A stretch of DNA of 64,000 bases from Streptomyces lushanensis (GTDB lineage: Bacteria; Actinomycetota; Actinomycetes; Streptomycetales; Streptomycetaceae), in assembly GCF_001700515.1 (NCBI RefSeq), contig NZ_MAUD01000124.1, positions 24,910-88,909 of the forward strand, written 5' to 3'. Position 1 is the stretch's first letter; the number at the start of each line of letters is the position of its first letter. Positions 59,623 to 64,000 of the stretch are shown in pieces. Below the pieces are notes generated by a model, which made no database searches, had not been told where the DNA came from, and worked only from the letters and a program-made list of their open reading frames with translations. Both the position numbers and the translations under genes were made by a program.

Positions 59623-60444
59623 TTGGCCACCGGTACGCAACCCCCACCAGCCCGTACGGGTGTGCGCGGCGCCTCGCGCGCCGCCATCGCACCCCGCCAT
59701 CTGCGGACGGACCGCTGGTGGCTGGCGCCCGCCGCGACCGCCGCGGGGCTGCTCGCCTTCATCGTGTACTCGACCTGGCGGGCCTTCGCGAACAGCGACT
59801 ACTACGCCGCGCCCTATGTCTCGCCGTTCTACTCGCCCTGTCTGGCGGAGAACTGCGCGCCGATGCGCGACGGCCCCAACTGGGAGATCCTCGGAAGCTG
59901 GTGGGGCCTCTCGCCCGCGCTGCTGATCCTGATCTTCCCGCTGGGTTTCCGGCTGACCTGCTACTACTACCGCAAGGCGTACTACCGGGGCTTCTGGGCC
60001 TCACCGCCCGCCTGCGCCGTCGCCGAGCCGCACACGGCGTACACCGGCGAGACCCGCTTCCCGCTGATCCTCCAGAACATCCACCGGTACTTCTTCTACG
60101 CCGCCGTGCCGGTCGCCGGCATCCTCACGTACGACACGGTGCTCTCCTTCCGCGACGAGGAGTACGCCTGGGGCCATATGGGGCTCGGTTCGCTGATCTT
60201 CCTGGTCAACATCGGGCTGATCTGGGCGTACACGCTCTCCTGCCACTCCTGCCGGCATGTCATCGGCGGCCGGCTCCGGCACTTCTCCAGGCATCCGGTG
60301 CGCTACCGGCTCTGGGGCTGGGTGGGCAGGCTCAACAACCGCCACATGCAGCTCGCCTGGGCCTCACTGATCAGCGTCGCCGTCTCCGACTTCTATGTCT
60401 ATCTGCTCGCCACGGGGGCCTTCGACGATCCGCGCTTCTTCTAG
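59623..60444 (+). CDS. succinate dehydrogenase membrane subunit (Sdh1-type)
   Basis: A 273-residue membrane anchor with five predicted helices: WWLAPAATAAGLLAFIVYST, LSPALLILIFPLGFRLTCYY, YFFYAAVPVAGILTYDTVLS, GSLIFLVNIGLIWAYTLSCH and WASLISVAVSDFYVYLLATG. Possible haem or quinone ligands are His in LQNIHRYFF and SCHSCRHVIGG. The length and five-helix pattern agree with what I recall of the Mycobacterium Sdh1 anchor (Rv0249c). Start is TTG at 59623 with AGGAG 6 bases upstream; an in-frame GTG at 59581 lies inside the preceding gene. Followed by sdhA after 21 bases. Confidence 0.82.
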   Translation: MATGTQPPPARTGVRGASRAAIAPRHLRTDRWWLAPAATAAGLLAFIVYSTWRAFANSDYYAAPYVSPFYSPCLAENCAPMRDGPNWEILGSWWGLSPALLILIFPLGFRLTCYYYRKAYYRGFWASPPACAVAEPHTAYTGETRFPLILQNIHRYFFYAAVPVAGILTYDTVLSFRDEEYAWGHMGLGSLIFLVNIGLIWAYTLSCHSCRHVIGGRLRHFSRHPVRYRLWGWVGRLNNRHMQLAWASLISVAVSDFYVYLLATGAFDDPRFF

Positions 60445-60465
60445 GAACAGGGAGACCCTTCGGAC

Positions 60466-62484
60466 ATGACGCAACTCGAACGCCGTCAGTGGGACGTCGT
60501 GGTGGTGGGCGCGGGTGGCGCGGGACTGCGGGCCGCCGTCGAGGCGCGCGAGCGGGGCGCCCGTACCGCCGTCATCTGCAAGTCCCTCTTCGGCAAGGCC
60601 CATACGGTGATGGCCGAGGGCGGTATCGCCGCCTCCCTGGGCAATGTGAACGCGGGCGACAGCTGGCGGGTGCACTTCCGCGACACCCTGCGCGGCGGAA
60701 AGTTCCTCAACCAGTGGCGGATGGCGGAGCTGCACGCGCGGGAGGCACCGGACCGGGTCTGGGAGCTGGAGACCTGGGGCGCGCTCTTCGACCGTACGCC
60801 CGACGGCAGGATCTCCCAGCGCAACTTCGGCGGGCACGAGTATCCGCGGCTCGCCCATGTCGGCGACCGCACGGGCCTGGAGCTGATCCGTACGCTCCAG
60901 CAGAAGATCGTCTCGCTGCAACAGGAGGACTTCCGCGAGTACGGGGACTACGAGGCGCGCCTCAAGGTCTACCAGGAGTGCACGGTCACCCGGATCCTCA
61001 AGGACACCGGCGGCGAGACGGACGGCGGCTCCACCGCCGTTACCGGCACCGGCGGCACGGACGGCGGGCGGGTCGCGGGCGCGTTCTGCTACGAGCGGGA
61101 GTCCGGGCGCTTCTTCGTCCTGGAGGCTCCCGCCGTCGTCCTCGCCACGGGCGGTATCGGCAAGTCCTTCAAGGTGACCTCGAACTCCTGGGAGTACACC
61201 GGTGACGGGCACGCGCTGGCGCTGCTCGCCGGGGCTCCGCTGCTGAACATGGAGTTCGTGCAGTTCCATCCGACCGGAATGGTCTGGCCGCCGTCGGTGA
61301 AGGGCATCCTCGTCACCGAGTCGGTGCGCGGCGACGGCGGAGTGCTGCGCAACTCCGAGGGCAAGCGGTTCATGTTCGACTACATCCCCGACGTCTTCAA
61401 GGAGAAGTACGCGGAGTCGGCGGAGGAGGGCGACCGCTGGTACGAGGATCCGGACCGCAACCGGCGCCCGCCCGAGCTGCTCCCCCGCGACGAGGTGGCC
61501 CGCGCCATCAACTCCGAGGTCAAGGCGGGCCGCGGCTCACCGCACGGCGGTGTCTACCTCGATGTCTCCAGCCGGATGCCCGCCGAGGTGATCCGCCGCC
61601 GGCTGCCGTCGATGTACCACCAGTTCAAGGAACTGGCGGACGTCGACATCACGGCGGAGGCGATGGAGGTCGGGCCCACCTGTCACTACGTGATGGGCGG
61701 CATCGCCGTCGACTCGGACACGGCCGCCGCCTCCGGTGTGCTGGGGCTGTACGCGGCGGGTGAGGTGGCCGGCGGGATGCACGGCTCCAACCGGCTCGGC
61801 GGCAACTCCCTCTCCGATCTGCTGGTCTTCGGGCGCCGCGCGGGACTGCACGCCGCCGAGTACGCCCTGGGATTCGGGGCGGACGCGCGGGCGCGGCCGG
61901 CGCCGGACGAGGCGCCGATCGACGCGGCGGCGGCCGAGGCACTCCGCCCGTTCGGCGGCGTGGCGGAGAGCGGCGCGGTGGCCGGGGGCGCGGTGATCGA
62001 CGGCGCGGTGGCCGTGGGCGCGGTGGAGAATCCGTACACCCTCCATCAGGAACTCCAGCAGACGATGAACGATCTGGTCGGCATCATCCGGCGCGAGGGC
62101 GAGATGGAACAGGCCCTGGAGAAACTGGCCGAGCTGCGGACACGGGCCGAGCGCGCCGTGGTCGAGGGCCACCGCCAGTTCAATCCCGGCTGGCACCTCG
62201 CGCTCGATCTGCGGAACATGCTGCTGGTCAGCGAGTGTGTGGCGCGGGCGGCCCTGGAGCGTACGGAGAGCCGCGGCGGTCACACCCGGGAGGACTGGCC
62301 CGCCATGGACCGCGACTGGCGCCGGATCAATCTGTACTGCCGGCTCACCGGGGCGACCGGTCCCGCCGAGGGCCGGATCGCGCTCACGCGCCGGACGACC
62401 GAGCCCCTACGTCCCGATCTGCTCGCCCTGTTCGACAAGGAAGAGCTGGTCAAGTATCTCGCCGAAGAGGAGCTTCACGAGTGA
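60466..62484 (+). CDS. sdhA: succinate dehydrogenase/fumarate reductase flavoprotein
   Basis: A 672-residue flavoprotein. The FAD dinucleotide fold is VVVVGAGGAGLRAAVEA; covalent FAD would sit on His46 in FGKAHTVMAEGG; substrate residues lie in MEFVQFHPTGM and VTESVRGDGGVLRN; the C-terminal FAD motif is GSNRLGGNSLSDLLVFGRRA. A low-complexity insertion of repeated GAV units (AGGAVIDGAVAVGAVENP, about residues 505-525) is unusual. It oxidises succinate (or reduces fumarate) at the inner face of the membrane. ATG 60466 with GGGAGA upstream. Overlaps sdhB by four bases. Confidence 0.94.
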   Translation: MTQLERRQWDVVVVGAGGAGLRAAVEARERGARTAVICKSLFGKAHTVMAEGGIAASLGNVNAGDSWRVHFRDTLRGGKFLNQWRMAELHAREAPDRVWELETWGALFDRTPDGRISQRNFGGHEYPRLAHVGDRTGLELIRTLQQKIVSLQQEDFREYGDYEARLKVYQECTVTRILKDTGGETDGGSTAVTGTGGTDGGRVAGAFCYERESGRFFVLEAPAVVLATGGIGKSFKVTSNSWEYTGDGHALALLAGAPLLNMEFVQFHPTGMVWPPSVKGILVTESVRGDGGVLRNSEGKRFMFDYIPDVFKEKYAESAEEGDRWYEDPDRNRRPPELLPRDEVARAINSEVKAGRGSPHGGVYLDVSSRMPAEVIRRRLPSMYHQFKELADVDITAEAMEVGPTCHYVMGGIAVDSDTAAASGVLGLYAAGEVAGGMHGSNRLGGNSLSDLLVFGRRAGLHAAEYALGFGADARARPAPDEAPIDAAAAEALRPFGGVAESGAVAGGAVIDGAVAVGAVENPYTLHQELQQTMNDLVGIIRREGEMEQALEKLAELRTRAERAVVEGHRQFNPGWHLALDLRNMLLVSECVARAALERTESRGGHTREDWPAMDRDWRRINLYCRLTGATGPAEGRIALTRRTTEPLRPDLLALFDKEELVKYLAEEELHE

Positions 62485-63302
62485 GCGCGAGTACGGGTAC
62501 GAACGCGAGCACGGGTACGGGCGCGGGCGCGTCCACCGCGTACGAGGCGAAGTTCCGGGTCTGGCGTGGTGACGCCGACGGCGGGGAGCTGACGGACTTC
62601 ACGGTCGAGGTGAACGACGGCGAGGTCGTCCTCGACATCATCCACCGCCTCCAGGCCACCCAGGCGGCGGATCTGGCGGTGCGCTGGAACTGCAAGGCGG
62701 GCAAGTGCGGTTCGTGCAGCGCGGAGATCAACGGACGGCCGCGGCTGATGTGCATGACGCGGATGTCGGTCTTCTCGCGCGAGGAGACGATCACGGTCAC
62801 TCCGCTGCGGGCCTTCCCGGTGATCCGGGATCTGGTGACGGATGTGTCGTTCAACTACACCAAGGCGCGTGAGGTGCCGTCGTTCGTACCGCCGCCGGGT
62901 GTCGCCGCCGGCGAGTACCGGATGCAGCAGATCGATGTGGACCGCTCGCAGGAGTTCCGTAAGTGCATCGAGTGCTTCCTGTGCCAGGACACCTGCCATG
63001 TGGTGCGGGACCACGAGGAGAACAAGAGCTCCTTCGCCGGGCCGCGCTTCCTGATGCGGGTGGCCGAGCTGGACATGCATCCGCTGGACGCCGCCGAGGA
63101 GTCCGGGCTCGACCGCAAGAAGACGGCTCAGGACGAGCATGGGCTGGGCTACTGCAACATCACCAAATGCTGTACGGAGGTGTGCCCGGAGCACATCAAG
63201 ATCACGGACAACGCCCTGATCCCGCTGAAGGAACGGGCGGTGGACCGGAAGTACGACCCGCTGGTGTGGCTGGGCAATAAGATCCGGCGCCGCGGCGAGT
63301 AG
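62481..63302 (+). CDS. sdhB: succinate dehydrogenase/fumarate reductase iron-sulfur subunit
   Basis: A 273-residue Fe-S subunit. The [2Fe-2S] site is WNCKAGKCGSCSAEI with the fourth Cys in LMCMTRM; the [4Fe-4S]/[3Fe-4S] Cys are in KCIECFLCQDTC and YCNITKCCTEVCPEHIK. The N-terminal 25 residues are Ser/Thr/Gly repeats (SASTGTNASTGTGAGAS). GTG at 62481 overlaps the sdhA stop (GTGA), so synthesis is coupled. With the five-helix anchor it forms a complex of the Sdh1 type; a classical SdhCDAB, usual in Streptomyces, is not in this window. A strong terminator follows. Confidence 0.94.
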   Translation: MSASTGTNASTGTGAGASTAYEAKFRVWRGDADGGELTDFTVEVNDGEVVLDIIHRLQATQAADLAVRWNCKAGKCGSCSAEINGRPRLMCMTRMSVFSREETITVTPLRAFPVIRDLVTDVSFNYTKAREVPSFVPPPGVAAGEYRMQQIDVDRSQEFRKCIECFLCQDTCHVVRDHEENKSSFAGPRFLMRVAELDMHPLDAAEESGLDRKKTAQDEHGLGYCNITKCCTEVCPEHIKITDNALIPLKERAVDRKYDPLVWLGNKIRRRGE

Positions 63303-63310
63303 GGCGCACA

Positions 63311-63347
63311 CACAGGGGCTGGGCCGGCGGCCGGCCCAGCCCCTGTG
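63311..63347. terminator. terminator after sdhB, 17-bp stem
   Basis: Perfect arms 63311-63327 and 63331-63347 with a 3-base loop, extendable outward; between convergent sdhB and the isochorismatase-like gene. Confidence 0.9.
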
Positions 63348-63409
63348 CGCCCGGCCGGGTCTTGTGCGCCCGGCCGGGTCCTGTCCGGCCGGAGGGGACT
63401 TGGGGCCGT

Positions 63410-63961
63410 TCAGCCGAGCAGCTTCACGATCGCGTCGGTGGTGTCGGTCTCGCCGATCGCCGGGAAGATCTTCTCGACGGAGTTGCGGTGGGCGCCCTCG
63501 TCGGTGTCGGTGACCGCGTCGGTGACCACGGTGACGTTGTAGCCGTGCTCGTGCGCGGCGCGGGCGGTGGACTCGACGCCCTTGCTGGTGGCGATGCCCG
63601 TCAGCACGACCTGGGTGACCCCGAGACGGCGCAGCCGGGTATCGAGGTCGGTGCCGTGGAAGGCGCCCCAGGTCTGCTTGGTGACAACGATGTCGCCTTC
63701 CTGCTGCCCCAGTTCCGGCAGGAGGTCCGCCCAGTCGGGGGGAAACGGAACGCCACCCGTGCGGCCTTCGGTACGGCCGGGTGCGCCGCCGGTGACATGG
63801 ACGAGCACGACGGGCAGGCCCTTGGCCCGGAAGGCGGCGGCGAGTTCGGCGGAGCGGGCCACGACGCCGTCGGCCGGGTGGACGGTGGGCCGGGAGACGA
63901 TGCCCTTCTGGAGGTCGACGACGACCAGAGCGGTCCCGGGGTCGAGTGTGGTGGCGGTCAT
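63410..63961 (-). CDS. isochorismatase-family protein lacking the catalytic Cys
   Basis: A 183-residue isochorismatase-fold protein. The first catalytic Asp is in LVVVDLQKGIV and the Lys in VVTKQTWGAFHGTDLD, but the segment that carries the nucleophilic Cys in amidase members reads GIATSKGVESTARAAHEHGY, with Gly instead. True isochorismatases (EntB, PhzD) also have Gly there and hydrolyse a vinyl ether without Cys, so hydrolysis of an enol-ether-type substrate is possible; the substrate is unknown. ATG 63961 has AAGGAG 8 bases upstream. Downstream end faces the sdhB terminator. Only 39 bases remain to the right edge. Confidence 0.88.
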   Translation of the reverse strand: MTATTLDPGTALVVVDLQKGIVSRPTVHPADGVVARSAELAAAFRAKGLPVVLVHVTGGAPGRTEGRTGGVPFPPDWADLLPELGQQEGDIVVTKQTWGAFHGTDLDTRLRRLGVTQVVLTGIATSKGVESTARAAHEHGYNVTVVTDAVTDTDEGAHRNSVEKIFPAIGETDTTDAIVKLLG

Positions 63962-64000
63962 GGTGGTACTCCTTCGGAACGGTGGGTGCGGGAACTGTGG

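Overview
The window is GC-rich DNA from a Streptomyces-type actinomycete. The evidence is the strong G/C third-position bias, frequent GTG and TTG starts, GGAGG-type ribosome binding sites, and gene content typical of the group: MshB (mycothiol), DUF3107, DUF3117, SirB1-type protein, ECF sigma factor with RseA-like anti-sigma, HtrA and TatB, and BldK-like oligopeptide importers. Gene order is strongly actinobacterial. The runs O-methyltransferase/sigma/anti-sigma/HtrA/TatB ... Mrp ... CorA, DUF3117/Tag/DivIVA-like/FolP2/LOG/DapE, DapC/ferredoxin, MshB, and TypA/LpqW-like recall, from memory, the Mycobacterium tuberculosis Rv1165-Rv1239 region and the Streptomyces coelicolor SCO51xx region. This is conserved chromosomal core. 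I see no prophage, insertion sequence, CRISPR array, rRNA or tRNA.

Layout. 1-4.1 kb: the start of a DUF3152-type protein (cut by the left edge), an alpha/beta hydrolase, an acidic small protein, a TetR regulator, DUF3107, a small membrane protein and a ferritin-like protein. 4.1-6.6 kb: a DEAD-box RNA helicase with an unusual leader and a probable CTG start. 6.8-13.7 kb: hydrolase, NYN-domain protein, a 50-residue orphan, PHP phosphoesterase, zinc-ribbon protein, SUFU-domain protein, CorA and a conserved unknown. 13.8-18.9 kb: lipoprotein, soluble MgtE-like/CBS protein coupled to a DUF1003 membrane protein, Mrp ATPase and an unknown. 19-23.8 kb: the envelope-stress block (sigma, anti-sigma, HtrA, TatB) divergent from an O-methyltransferase that seems to start at ATT. 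24-33.2 kb: DUF3117, enoyl-CoA hydratase, Tag, DivIVA-like, FolP2-like, LOG, DapE, lysozyme-like protein, small secreted protein, DapC and 7Fe ferredoxin. 33.4-39.5 kb: GNAT, SirB1-like, VanW/PG-binding protein, DUF6113 and MshB. 39.6-53.7 kb: a peptide-utilisation block of a prolyl-oligopeptidase-family peptidase and two complete paralogous five-gene oligopeptide ABC operons. 54.2-59 kb: TypA and an LpqW-like lipoprotein with a large charged insertion. 59.4-63.3 kb: a small coiled-coil protein and a three-gene succinate dehydrogenase/fumarate reductase. 63.4-64 kb: an isochorismatase-family protein.

Functional links. Lysine/DAP synthesis (DapE, DapC), mycothiol (MshB), envelope quality control (HtrA, TatB, sigma/anti-sigma) and peptide uptake plus hydrolysis are the main coherent modules. 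Recurrent sequence themes are: nine genes whose start codon sits 6-7 bases after a TANNNT -10 box (probably leaderless mRNAs); a dispersed family of small palindromes abutting TAG stop codons; and strong hairpins at nearly every convergent or operon end. I did not find a clearly new multi-gene system. The most novel-looking items are the leader repeats of the helicase gene, the non-canonical starts, the stop-codon palindromes and the charged insertion in the LpqW-like protein.
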